Made by a program: the position numbers and the translations under genes. A model generated the notes under the pieces. That model was not told the DNA's origin, did not search any database, and saw only the letters and a program-made list of their open reading frames with translations. 64,000 bases of DNA from an uncultured Dysgonomonas sp. (lineage in GTDB: Bacteria; Bacteroidota; Bacteroidia; Bacteroidales; Dysgonomonadaceae). Location of the stretch: positions 1 to 64,000 of the forward strand of contig NZ_CAKUOF010000016.1 of NCBI RefSeq assembly GCF_934668725.1. Direction: 5' to 3'. Of this stretch, positions 16,445-24,846 are shown in pieces. Numbering within the stretch: the first letter of the stretch is position 1; each line of letters opens with the position of its first letter.

Positions 16445-16840
16445 ATGACAGATCCAATAGCAGATTATTTGACGCGTGTTCGCAATGCGATTATGGCTAA
16501 ACACAGAGTGGTAGAAATACCAGCGTCAAATTTGAAAAAAGAAATCACAAAGATTCTTTTTGAAAAAGGCTACATACTTAACTATAAGTTTGTAGAAGAA
16601 GGTCCTCAAGGTTCAATTAAAATTGCCTTGAAGTACGATCCAGTAAATAAAGTGAATGCGATTAAGAAATTAATCCGCATCTCGACTCCAGGTCTTCGTA
16701 AGTATACAGGATATAAAGAAATGCCAAGAGTCCTTAATGGTCTTGGTGTAGCTGTATTGTCTACCTCTAAAGGTGTTATGACTGACAAAGAAGCTCGCGA
16801 CTTGAAAGTGGGTGGAGAAGTTTTATGTTATGTTTATTAA
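16445..16840 (+). CDS. rpsH: 30S ribosomal protein S8
   Basis: A 131-residue central-domain 16S-binding protein, a translational repressor of the spc operon in E. coli. It begins MTDPIADYLTRVRNAIMAK and ends with the signature LSTSKGVMTDKEARDLKVGG. A 67-base AT-rich spacer separates it from rpsN. Confidence 0.98.
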   Translation: MTDPIADYLTRVRNAIMAKHRVVEIPASNLKKEITKILFEKGYILNYKFVEEGPQGSIKIALKYDPVNKVNAIKKLIRISTPGLRKYTGYKEMPRVLNGLGVAVLSTSKGVMTDKEARDLKVGGEVLCYVY

Positions 16841-16845
16841 TTAAG

Positions 16846-16851
16846 AGGAGG
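16846..16851 (+). promoter_or_regulatory. Strong Shine-Dalgarno sequence of rplF
   Basis: AGGAGG lies 8 bases before the rplF ATG at 16860, an ideal spacing. With rplW it is one of the few strong sites in the window. Confidence 0.65.
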
Positions 16852-16859
16852 TATACTAT

Positions 16860-17414
16860 ATGTCAAGAATTGGAAAATTACCTATAACTATCCCCGCGGG
16901 AGTTACCGTAAGTGTGGATAAAGATAATTTGGTTACCGTTAAAGGACCTAAAGGTGTATTAACTCAAAGTGTAAATCCTGATATCAAAGTTTCTGTCGAC
17001 GGAGAAGTGTTGACTGTAACTCGTCCTAGTGATGAAAAAGAGCATCGTGCTTTGCATGGTCTTTACAGATCGTTAATAAATAACATGGTTATTGGAGTTT
17101 CTGAAGGATATCGTAAAGAGTTAGAATTAGTTGGAGTTGGTTATCGTGCATCTAATGCAGGACAACAATTAGATCTTTCTCTAGGTTATACTCACAACAT
17201 TCACATGATGTTGCCAAAAGAGATAATCGTAGAAACTAAATCCGAGAGAAATAAGAATCCTCTAATTATTTTAGAATCTTGCGATAAAGAGCTTATCGGA
17301 CTTGTATGTGCTAAAATCCGTTCATTCCGTAAACCTGAACCATATAAAGGTAAAGGTATTCGTTTTGTAGGAGAAGTAATACGTCGTAAGTCAGGTAAAT
17401 CGGCAGGTAAATAA
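16860..17414 (+). CDS. rplF: 50S ribosomal protein L6
   Basis: A 184-residue protein near the sarcin-ricin loop. It begins MSRIGKLPITIPAGVTVSV and has the C-terminal signature PEPYKGKGIRFVGEVIRRK. Standard spc position; preceded by a strong ribosome binding site. Confidence 0.98.
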   Translation: MSRIGKLPITIPAGVTVSVDKDNLVTVKGPKGVLTQSVNPDIKVSVDGEVLTVTRPSDEKEHRALHGLYRSLINNMVIGVSEGYRKELELVGVGYRASNAGQQLDLSLGYTHNIHMMLPKEIIVETKSERNKNPLIILESCDKELIGLVCAKIRSFRKPEPYKGKGIRFVGEVIRRKSGKSAGK

Positions 17415-17437
17415 TTTACGTAAACTGTAAAAAAATC

Positions 17438-17782
17438 ATGACAACGAAGACAGATAGAAGAAATAAGATAAAGTTAGGTGTACGTAGTAAAATACAAGGT
17501 ACAACTGAACGTCCACGTTTGACAGTTTTCAGAAGTAACAAGCAAATTTATGCACAAGTTATTGATGATTTAACTGGAAAGACGCTAGCTTCTGCTTCTT
17601 CTCTTAAATTGAGCGAAAAAGCTCCTAAAAAAGAGATGGCGGCTAAAGTTGGTGAACTAGTAGCTAAGGCTGCTCAAGAAGCAGGCGTTACATCTGTAGT
17701 ATTTGACCGTAACGGTTATTTATACCATGGTAGAGTTAAAGAAATGGCAGATGCTGCCCGTAAAGGTGGACTTAAATTTTAA
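17438..17782 (+). CDS. rplR: 50S ribosomal protein L18
   Basis: A 114-residue 5S rRNA-binding protein with GTTERPRLTVFRSNKQIYAQ and the C-terminal FDRNGYLYHGRVKEMADAAR motif. Normal length and order. Confidence 0.98.
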   Translation: MTTKTDRRNKIKLGVRSKIQGTTERPRLTVFRSNKQIYAQVIDDLTGKTLASASSLKLSEKAPKKEMAAKVGELVAKAAQEAGVTSVVFDRNGYLYHGRVKEMADAARKGGLKF

Positions 17783-17787
17783 TACAA

Positions 17788-18306
17788 ATGGCAGGAATTA
17801 ATAATAAAGTAAAATCGACCAACGATATCGAACTGAAGGACAGATTGGTGGCTATCAATCGTGTTACAAAAGTAACAAAGGGTGGTCGTACATTCAGTTT
17901 TGCAGCTATCGTCGTTGTAGGTAACGAAGATGGTGTAGTTGGTTGGGGACTAGGTAAAGCCGGAGAGGTTACCACAGCCATTGCTAAAGGAGTGGAAGCT
18001 GCTAAGAAAAACCTGATTAAAGTTCCGGTATTGAAGGGAACTATACCTCACGAACAAATTGCACGTTTTGGAGGATCAGAAGTTTTCATCAAACCAGCTT
18101 CTCCCGGTACAGGAGTAAAAGCAGGAGGTGCGATGCGTGCTGTGCTTGAAAGTGTTGGTGTAACTGACGTTCTTGCAAAATCTAAAGGTTCTTCCAATCC
18201 TCACAACTTAGTGAAGGCTACAATCGAAGCTTTAGGTGAACTAAGAGATGCATATACTGTTGCTCAAAACAGAGGTGTATCTATGGAAAAAGTGTTTAAA
18301 GGTTAA
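17788..18306 (+). CDS. rpsE: 30S ribosomal protein S5
   Basis: A 172-residue protein important for decoding accuracy. It has the family motifs RVTKVTKGGRTFSFAA and NEDGVVGWGLGKAGEV, then the C-terminal fold with SKGSSNPHNLVKATIEAL. Normal position. Confidence 0.98.
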   Translation: MAGINNKVKSTNDIELKDRLVAINRVTKVTKGGRTFSFAAIVVVGNEDGVVGWGLGKAGEVTTAIAKGVEAAKKNLIKVPVLKGTIPHEQIARFGGSEVFIKPASPGTGVKAGGAMRAVLESVGVTDVLAKSKGSSNPHNLVKATIEALGELRDAYTVAQNRGVSMEKVFKG

Positions 18307-18325
18307 TTTGCAAGAAAAGAAAATT

Positions 18326-18502
18326 ATGGCAACAATTAAAATTAAACAAGTTAGAAGCAGAATCAATAGCCCTATTGATCAAAAGAAAACATTGGATGCT
18401 TTGGGGTTAAGAAAATTGAATAGAGTGGTTGAACATCCAGATAATCCAGCTATAAGAGGGATGATCGCGAAAGTGAAACACTTGGTTTCTGTAGTAGAGT
18501 AA
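18326..18502 (+). CDS. rpmD: 50S ribosomal protein L30
   Basis: A 58-residue protein beginning MATIKIKQVRSRINSP, with LDALGLRKLNRVVEHPDNPA typical of L30. An in-frame ATG at 18248 would add 26 residues but lies inside rpsE and adds nothing family-like, so the ATG at 18326 is chosen. Confidence 0.95.
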   Translation: MATIKIKQVRSRINSPIDQKKTLDALGLRKLNRVVEHPDNPAIRGMIAKVKHLVSVVE

Positions 18503-18533
18503 TAATCTAGTAAAAGATAAAAAATCTAAGCAT

Positions 18534-18983
18534 ATGAATTTATCGAATTTAAAACCTGCTGAAGGTGCTACTAAAACAAGAAAAAGAATCGGTCGTGGTA
18601 CCGGATCGGGTTTAGGTGGTACTTCTACAAGAGGTCATAAAGGTGCTAAGTCTAGATCAGGTTATTCAAAAAAGATTGGTTTTGAAGGAGGTCAAATGCC
18701 TATTCAACGCCGTCTTCCTAAATATGGCTTTAAAAATATCAACCGTGTTGAATATAAAGCTATCAATTTGAATGTACTTCAAGATTTGGCTGATGCTCAA
18801 AAACTAACAAAAATTGATATTCAAACTCTGATCAATGCTGGTTTTGTTTCATCTAAGCACTTAGTGAAGATTTTAGGTAATGGAACATTAACTGTAAAGT
18901 TAGATGTTGAGGCTCATTCTTTCTCTAAGTCAGCAGAAGCTGCTATTACAGCAGTAGGTGGAACCGCAACAAAACTAAAGTAA
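18534..18983 (+). CDS. rplO: 50S ribosomal protein L15
   Basis: A 149-residue protein with the Gly/Arg-rich N-terminal part (GRGTGSGLGGTSTRGHKGAK) and GFEGGQMPIQRRLPKYGF. Its stop lies one base before the secY start. Confidence 0.98.
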   Translation: MNLSNLKPAEGATKTRKRIGRGTGSGLGGTSTRGHKGAKSRSGYSKKIGFEGGQMPIQRRLPKYGFKNINRVEYKAINLNVLQDLADAQKLTKIDIQTLINAGFVSSKHLVKILGNGTLTVKLDVEAHSFSKSAEAAITAVGGTATKLK

Positions 18984-18984
18984 G

Positions 18985-20310
18985 ATGGGATTTGTAAAAA
19001 CAATAGAAAATATATGGAAGATTGAGGATCTGCGCAAACGGATTCTCACTACCTTCTTTTTCGTAGTGATCTATCGTTTTGGTACACATGTAGTGTTGCC
19101 GGGCGTAAATCCTGCAGACTTGGAAGCTCTTCGCCACAGTGCATCCGGAGGATTATTAGGCTTGCTTGATATGTTCTCTGGTGGTGCTTTTGCAAATGCT
19201 TCTATCTTTGCATTGGGTATTATGCCTTATATCTCGGCTTCGATTGTAATCCAGCTGTTGGGTATAGCGCTTCCGTACTTTCAAAAACTACAAAAAGAGG
19301 GAGAAAGTGGACGTAATAAACTTAACCAGTATACTCGTTATCTAACATTAGTAATACTTCTATTCCAAGGCCCTGCATACTTATTAGGTGCTTTGCAAGG
19401 AGCAGCTCCTGGTGGATTTTGGAGTTTTCTATTGCCTTCAACCATCATCTTGGCAGGGGGTAGTATGTTTGTACTATGGTTAGGTGAGCGTATTACAGAT
19501 AAAGGAATTGGAAACGGTATTTCGTTTATAATTCTGGTTGGTATTATAGCTCGATTGCCTCATGCTTTGGTTGGAGAGTTTACCTCTCGTCTTAGTGATA
19601 GTGCTGGTGGTCTGATCGTATTTTTGCTTGAAATAGTATTTTTACTTTTTGTTATTGCGATGGCAATACTTCTTGTACAAGGTACTCGCAAGATACCGGT
19701 ACAGTATGCAAAACGTATCGTTGGAAATAAACAATATGGTGGTGCTCGTCAGTATATCCCACTAAAGGTGAATGCTGCTAACGTAATGCCTATCATTTTC
19801 GCTCAAGCGATAATGTTTATCCCGGTTGCTGTAGCTGGATTTACAACTGCAGATAAATCTGGATGGTTCATGCGTTCTATGACTGATAATACCAGTTGGT
19901 TATATTGCCTTATATTTGCATTTCTAATTATTGCATTTACATGGTTTTATACTGCGGTTACTATCAATCCAATACAGATGGCTGATGAATTAAAAAGAAA
20001 TAATGGATTTATTCCCGGAATTAAACCCGGAAAGAAAACGGCTGATTATATAGACCTTATTATGTCTCGTATAACCTTACCCGGTTCGTTATTTTTGGCT
20101 CTAGTTGCTATCTTACCTGCTTTTGCAAGTTTGATTGGAATTAGTAAAGAGTTTTCTCACTTTTTCGGAGGTACTTCTTTATTGATTCTGGTTGGGGTAG
20201 TATTGGATACTTTACAACAAATCGAGAGTCACTTGTTGATGAGACATTATGACGGTTTGTTGAAGTCAGGTAGAATAAAAGGTCGTTCAGGATCAATTGC
20301 GGCATATTAA
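18985..20310 (+). CDS. secY: Preprotein translocase channel subunit SecY
   Basis: A 441-residue inner-membrane protein that forms the Sec channel with SecE and SecG. Ten transmembrane segments are plausible, with the plug region after segment 1, GERITDKGIGNGISFII before segment 5, and the cytosolic loop with GTRKIPVQYAKRIVG. Normal spc-operon position, coupled to rplO by a one-base gap. Confidence 0.97.
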   Translation: MGFVKTIENIWKIEDLRKRILTTFFFVVIYRFGTHVVLPGVNPADLEALRHSASGGLLGLLDMFSGGAFANASIFALGIMPYISASIVIQLLGIALPYFQKLQKEGESGRNKLNQYTRYLTLVILLFQGPAYLLGALQGAAPGGFWSFLLPSTIILAGGSMFVLWLGERITDKGIGNGISFIILVGIIARLPHALVGEFTSRLSDSAGGLIVFLLEIVFLLFVIAMAILLVQGTRKIPVQYAKRIVGNKQYGGARQYIPLKVNAANVMPIIFAQAIMFIPVAVAGFTTADKSGWFMRSMTDNTSWLYCLIFAFLIIAFTWFYTAVTINPIQMADELKRNNGFIPGIKPGKKTADYIDLIMSRITLPGSLFLALVAILPAFASLIGISKEFSHFFGGTSLLILVGVVLDTLQQIESHLLMRHYDGLLKSGRIKGRSGSIAAY

Positions 20311-20329
20311 GAAAGTTTAGTATAGATCA

Positions 20330-21130
20330 ATGATTTTCCTAAAAACAGAAGAAGAAATAGAATTAATGCGTGAGAGTAACCGCTTGGTTGGTATGACTCT
20401 AGGTGAAGTTGCCAAACATATCAAGCCAGGGGTTACTACACTGCATTTGGATAAAATAGCTGAAGAATTTATTAGAAGTCATGGGGCAATCCCATCTTTT
20501 AAAGGCTATAAAGGTGCACCCGGCACTATTGATTTTACTGGGAGTATATGTGCTTCGGTGAATGATGTTGTAGTACATGGTATACCTGGAGGCTATGTTC
20601 TTAAAGACGGCGATATAATATCAGTTGATTGCGGAACTGAAAAGAATGGTTTTTGTGGAGATTCAGCCTATACTTTTTGTGTAGGAGAGGTGTCTGAAGA
20701 AGCTAAAGCTTTATTAAGAGCTACTAAGGAATCTTTATATAAAGGTATAGAAAAAGCCATCGAAGGTAATCGTATCGGTGATATTAGCGAGGCTATCCAA
20801 TCTTATTGCGAGAGACAACGATATTCTGTAGTGCGTGAGTTGGTTGGACATGGTATTGGTCGTAAAATGCATGAAGCTCCGGAAGTACCTAACTATGGTA
20901 GAAGAGGAACAGGTCCTTTATTAAAGAAAGGTATGTGTATTGCTATTGAACCAATGATTAATCAAGGAAGCAAGAATGTTGTGTTCGAAAGCGATGGATG
21001 GACGGTAAGAACAAAAGATAGAAAACTATCTGCTCATTTCGAACATACAGTTTCGATTCGAGAAGGTAAAGCCGATATTTTATCCACGTTCGAGTTTATT
21101 GAAGCTGTATTAGGAAATAACGGAATCTAA
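20330..21130 (+). CDS. map: Methionine aminopeptidase, type I
   Basis: A 266-residue metalloprotease that removes the initiator Met after deformylation. Metal ligands are visible in VDCGTEKNGFCGDSAYTF (two Asp), GHGIGRKMHEAPEVPNYG (His), CIAIEPMI (Glu) and FEHTVSI (Glu). It lacks the N-terminal zinc-finger extension. Located between secY and infA; adk, often here in other phyla, is absent. Confidence 0.97.
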   Translation: MIFLKTEEEIELMRESNRLVGMTLGEVAKHIKPGVTTLHLDKIAEEFIRSHGAIPSFKGYKGAPGTIDFTGSICASVNDVVVHGIPGGYVLKDGDIISVDCGTEKNGFCGDSAYTFCVGEVSEEAKALLRATKESLYKGIEKAIEGNRIGDISEAIQSYCERQRYSVVRELVGHGIGRKMHEAPEVPNYGRRGTGPLLKKGMCIAIEPMINQGSKNVVFESDGWTVRTKDRKLSAHFEHTVSIREGKADILSTFEFIEAVLGNNGI

Positions 21131-21144
21131 TTTAATTTTTATTT

Positions 21145-21363
21145 ATGGCTAAACAAGCATCAATAGAGCAAGATGGCGTAATTGTCGAAGCATTGTCTAA
21201 CGCAATGTTTCGTGTAGAGTTAGAAAATGGACATGAAATTACAGCACATATCTCAGGTAAAATGCGTATGCATTATATTAAAATATTGCCAGGGGATAAA
21301 GTGAGAGTTGAAATGTCTCCATATGATTTGACTAAAGGTCGAATCTCTTTCAGATACAAATAA
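21145..21363 (+). CDS. infA: Translation initiation factor IF-1
   Basis: A 72-residue OB-fold protein that occupies the A site during initiation. GVIVEALSNAMFRVELENGH and ISGKMRMHYIKILPGDKVRV are textbook. Followed 11 bases later by rpmJ. Confidence 0.98.
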   Translation: MAKQASIEQDGVIVEALSNAMFRVELENGHEITAHISGKMRMHYIKILPGDKVRVEMSPYDLTKGRISFRYK

Positions 21364-21374
21364 AAAAACAAGAT

Positions 21375-21491
21375 ATGAAAGTAAGAGCATCATTAAAGAA
21401 GCGTACTGCTGATTGTAAGATCGTCAGAAGAAAAGGTCGCTTATATGTAATAAACAAAAAAAACCCTAAGTATAAACAACGTCAGGGATAA
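21375..21491 (+). CDS. rpmJ: 50S ribosomal protein L36, zinc-free form
   Basis: A 38-residue protein, MKVRASLKKRT at the start and PKYKQRQG at the end. Zinc-type L36 has Cys11, Cys14, Cys27 and His33; here these are Thr, Cys, Asn and Tyr, so the zinc ribbon is lost while the rest is kept. Position between infA and rpsM is standard. Confidence 0.96.
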   Translation: MKVRASLKKRTADCKIVRRKGRLYVINKKNPKYKQRQG

Positions 21492-21521
21492 TTTACTAAT
21501 TTTGCAAAAATAATCTAGTAT

Positions 21522-21902
21522 ATGGCTATAAGAATAGTTGGTGTCGATTTACCGCAAAATAAGAGAGGCGAAATTGCCTTGACATATATATATGGTATCG
21601 GACGTAGTAGTTCTAATAAAATTTTAGAACAAGCAGGTGTTGATCGAAATATCAAAGTGAAAGATTGGACAGACGAACAAGCAGGTACAATTCGTGAATT
21701 GATTTCAAGTCAATTTAAAGTTGAAGGAGACTTGAGATCTGAAGTTCAGTTGAACATTAAGCGCCTAATGGATATTGGTTGTTACCGTGGTATTCGTCAC
21801 CGTATTGGCTTACCCTTAAGAGGACAAAGCACTAAGAATAATGCCCGTACACGTAAGGGTAAAAAGAAAACTGTTGCAAATAAGAAAAAGGCTACAAAAT
21901 AA
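21522..21902 (+). CDS. rpsM: 30S ribosomal protein S13
   Basis: A 126-residue head protein that contacts P-site tRNA. It begins MAIRIVGVDLPQNKRGEIAL and has the C-terminal signature RGQSTKNNARTRKGKKKTV. First gene of the alpha part of the locus. Confidence 0.98.
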   Translation: MAIRIVGVDLPQNKRGEIALTYIYGIGRSSSNKILEQAGVDRNIKVKDWTDEQAGTIRELISSQFKVEGDLRSEVQLNIKRLMDIGCYRGIRHRIGLPLRGQSTKNNARTRKGKKKTVANKKKATK

Positions 21903-21911
21903 TAGTTTGAT

Positions 21912-22301
21912 ATGGCAAAAAAAACAGTCGCAGCTAAAAAAAGAAACGTTAAAGTTGACGCAAATGGACAAGTTCATGTGCATTCTTCATTTAACAATAT
22001 TATTATTTCGATTACAAACAGCGAAGGTCAAGTAATCAGTTGGTCATCAGCTGGTAAAATGGGTTTTAGAAGTTCTAAGAAAAATACCCCTTACGCAGCC
22101 CAAATGGCAGCTTCAGATTGTGCTAAAGTAGCATATGACCTAGGCTTGAGAAAAGTGAAAGTGTTTGTAAAAGGTCCAGGAAACGGACGTGAGTCTGCAA
22201 TCCGTACAATACATGGTGCAGGAATAGAGGTGTCAGAAATTGTTGACGTAACTCCACTTCCTCACAATGGATGTCGTCCTCCAAAACACAGAAGAGTTTA
22301 A
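21912..22301 (+). CDS. rpsK: 30S ribosomal protein S11
   Basis: A 129-residue platform protein with VHSSFNNIIISITNSEGQVI, GPGNGRESAIRTIHGAGIEV and the C-terminal HNGCRPPKHRRV. The 108-base spacer to rpsD contains no gene. Confidence 0.98.
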   Translation: MAKKTVAAKKRNVKVDANGQVHVHSSFNNIIISITNSEGQVISWSSAGKMGFRSSKKNTPYAAQMAASDCAKVAYDLGLRKVKVFVKGPGNGRESAIRTIHGAGIEVSEIVDVTPLPHNGCRPPKHRRV

Positions 22302-22409
22302 TCCCAATTTCTAAGTTAGAAACTTGAGTTGTGATTGATTGCAAGTAACCCTCTCTGTAATCGCGGCTGCACAATTCTCGCTTCTTTTTAATGTTTTAAT
22401 TTAAAAAAA

Positions 22410-23018
22410 ATGGCAAGATATACAGGACCAAAATCAAGAATAGCCCGTAAATTCGGGGAGCCTATTTTCGGACCAGATAAAGTTCTTTCTAAAAAGAACT
22501 ATCCTCCGGGACAGCATGGTAATGGTAGAAAGAAAAAGACTTCTGAATATGGTATTCAGTTGCGTGAAAAACAAAAAGCTAAATATACTTACGGAGTATT
22601 GGAAAAACAATTCCGTAACTTGTTTGAAAAAGCTGCTAGTGCTCGTGGTATTACAGGTGAGGTTTTATTACAATTCCTAGAATCGAGATTAGATAATGTT
22701 GTATTCCGCTTAGGTATAGCTCCTACAAGAGCTGCTGCCCGCCAGTTGGTTTCGCATCGTCACATCTTGGTAGATGGTAAAATTGTAAATATACCATCTT
22801 ATTCTGTTAAACCAGGACAAATAATATCTGTTCGCGAAAAATCAAAATCTTTAGAGGTTATTGATAATGCTTTATCTGGATTCAACCACAGTAAATATCC
22901 TTGGATAGAGTGGGATAATTCATCTAAATCAGGTAAGTATCTGCACCTACCAGAAAGAGCAGATATTCCAGAGAACATAAAAGAACAGTTGATAGTAGAA
23001 TTGTATTCTAAAGATTAA
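22410..23018 (+). CDS. rpsD: 30S ribosomal protein S4
   Basis: A 202-residue assembly-initiating protein with an S4 RNA-binding domain (about 94-155; LESRLDNVVFRLGIAPTRAA, VSHRHILVDGKIV). No Cys cluster in the N-terminus. In E. coli S4 represses the alpha operon; no such site is evident here. Confidence 0.98.
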   Translation: MARYTGPKSRIARKFGEPIFGPDKVLSKKNYPPGQHGNGRKKKTSEYGIQLREKQKAKYTYGVLEKQFRNLFEKAASARGITGEVLLQFLESRLDNVVFRLGIAPTRAAARQLVSHRHILVDGKIVNIPSYSVKPGQIISVREKSKSLEVIDNALSGFNHSKYPWIEWDNSSKSGKYLHLPERADIPENIKEQLIVELYSKD

Positions 23019-23022
23019 TTTC

Positions 23023-24015
23023 ATGGCGATATTAGCATTTCAAAAACCCGATAAAGTATTGATGTTAGAAGCGGACAACTTCTTCGGTAAGTTCGAGTTT
23101 CGTCCGTTGGAACCTGGCTACGGTATTACTGTAGGTAATGCTCTTCGCCGTATTCTCCTTTCTTCTCTTGAAGGTTTTGCTATTACTTCTATAAAAATCG
23201 ATGGTGTTGAGCATGAATTTGCTACAGTGCCGGGAGTTATAGAGGATGTAACAAATATAATCCTGAACCTGAAAAAAGTTCGATTTAAACAAATAGTCGA
23301 GGAAATAGAGAATGAGAAAGTAAGCATTACTATTTCGGGTTCCGAAGTGTTCAAAGCTGGAGATATAGGTAAGCATTTATCCGGATTTGAGGTATTAAAT
23401 CCAGAGTTGGTGGTTTGCCACTTAGATCCAAGTGCGAATCTTCAAATTGAGTTGACCATTAACAAAGGTCGTGGATACGTTCCCGCTGACGAGAACCGTA
23501 ATCTTTCGGATGATGTTAATGTAATCGCAATTGACTCTATCTATACTCCGATCCGTAATGTGAAATACTCTATCGAAAACTATCGTGTAGAGCAAAAAAC
23601 AGATTACGAAAAATTAGTGATAGAAATATCAACTGATGGATCTATACATCCAAAAGATGCACTGAAAGAAGCTGCGAAAATTCTAATTCATCACTTTATG
23701 TTGTTTTCTGATGAGAAAATCTTGTTGGAGCAAACTGAAACTGATGGAAATGAAGAATTTGATGAAGAAATACTTCACATGCGCCAATTATTGAAAAGCA
23801 AGTTAGTAGATATGAACTTATCAGTTCGTGCTCTAAACTGTTTAAAATCGGCTGAAGTAGAAACTTTAGGAGAGCTTGTTCAGTTCAATAAAAATGACCT
23901 TCTTAAGTTCCGAAACTTCGGTAAGAAATCTCTTACAGAGTTAGATGAACTGTTAGACAGTCTGAACCTTTCTTTTGGAATGGATATATCCAAATATAAA
24001 TTAGATAAAGATTAA
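23023..24015 (+). CDS. rpoA: DNA-directed RNA polymerase subunit alpha
   Basis: A 330-residue assembly platform of RNA polymerase. The N-terminal dimerisation domain has FEFRPLEPGYGITVGNALRR; the C-terminal domain (about 255-320) has helix-hairpin-helix motifs, VRALNCLKSAEVETLGEL and LLKFRNFGKKSLTELDELL. Four bases after rpsD, seven before rplQ. Confidence 0.98.
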   Translation: MAILAFQKPDKVLMLEADNFFGKFEFRPLEPGYGITVGNALRRILLSSLEGFAITSIKIDGVEHEFATVPGVIEDVTNIILNLKKVRFKQIVEEIENEKVSITISGSEVFKAGDIGKHLSGFEVLNPELVVCHLDPSANLQIELTINKGRGYVPADENRNLSDDVNVIAIDSIYTPIRNVKYSIENYRVEQKTDYEKLVIEISTDGSIHPKDALKEAAKILIHHFMLFSDEKILLEQTETDGNEEFDEEILHMRQLLKSKLVDMNLSVRALNCLKSAEVETLGELVQFNKNDLLKFRNFGKKSLTELDELLDSLNLSFGMDISKYKLDKD

Positions 24016-24021
24016 TAAGCG

Positions 24022-24558
24022 ATGAGACATAATAAAAAATTTAATCACTTAGGTCGTACTAATACGCATAGAAACGCAATGTTGTCTAACATGTGTGCTT
24101 CTTTAATCATGCATAAGCGTATTTTTACTACTGTAGCGAAAGCAAAGGCCTTAAGGAAAGTTATTGAGCCTATCATTACTAAATCAAAGGAAGATACTAC
24201 TCATTCAAGACGTTTAGTATTCCAAGATCTTCAAAGTAAATCAGCTGTAACAGAATTGTTCCAAAATATATCTGTAAAAGTTGCAGATCGTCCAGGAGGA
24301 TATACTCGTATAATCAAAACTGGAAATCGTTTAGGAGACAATGCTTCAATGTGTTTTATTGAGTTAGTAGACTACAATGAAAATATGTTGAAAGAAACTG
24401 CTAAAGCTGCTGCTAAACCTAAAACACGTCGTTCTAAGAAAAAAGCTGATGATGCGACTGTAGTAGCTGCTGACGAGGTTGTCAAAGAAACTAAAGCAAA
24501 AGCTCCTAAAGCTGCTAAAGCTAAAGTAGAAGACGAAGACAAAAAGACTGAAGAATAA
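24022..24558 (+). CDS. rplQ: 50S ribosomal protein L17 with charged C-terminal tail
   Basis: A 178-residue protein. The core (about 1-120) begins MRHNKKFNHLGRTNTHRNAM and includes RPGGYTRIIKTGNRLGDNA. The last 55-60 residues are an Ala/Lys/Glu-rich low-complexity tail (KAKAPKAAKAKVEDEDKK) not found in the minimal family. Last gene of the ribosomal locus; a strong terminator follows. Confidence 0.97.
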   Translation: MRHNKKFNHLGRTNTHRNAMLSNMCASLIMHKRIFTTVAKAKALRKVIEPIITKSKEDTTHSRRLVFQDLQSKSAVTELFQNISVKVADRPGGYTRIIKTGNRLGDNASMCFIELVDYNENMLKETAKAAAKPKTRRSKKKADDATVVAADEVVKETKAKAPKAAKAKVEDEDKKTEE

Positions 24559-24580
24559 TTTATATATTACTTCTTTTAAA

Positions 24581-24612
24581 AAAAGCACTCTCAATTTTGA
24601 GAGTGCTTTTTT
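24581..24612 (+). terminator. Terminator of the ribosomal locus
   Basis: AAAAGCACTCTCAA (24581-24594) and its exact complement at 24597-24610, followed by a run of T. A strong intrinsic terminator 22 bases after rplQ. Confidence 0.9.
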
Positions 24613-24790
24613 TATCACAACTCTTGAGAATATTTAGTCTTTTATAATTATTGTAACATGTAATTTTAAGCTCTTTTTTTATGTTTCTTTTTCCTGGATA
24701 TATGTAGCTGTCTATTTTAATTAATAACTGGCTTATGTTTATTTAATTCGCTTTATATTGGATGATTATATAGTTGCTATAGGTATAAAA

Positions 24791-24824
24791 TAAAAGACGA
24801 TAAATAACTATTTATCGTCTTTTA
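24791..24824. terminator. Terminator of asnS (possibly bidirectional)
   Basis: A perfect stem of 16 bases (TAAAAGACGATAAATA and complement) with a two-base loop, just past the asnS stop on the minus strand. The AT-rich stretch 24613-24790 between the two terminators holds no gene. Confidence 0.8.
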
Positions 24825-24846
24825 TTTTATATACCTTACTTTATTA

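Noticed and set aside
22302..22409. Possible tRNA or small RNA between rpsK and rpsD
   Set aside because: No cloverleaf or stable hairpin can be drawn.
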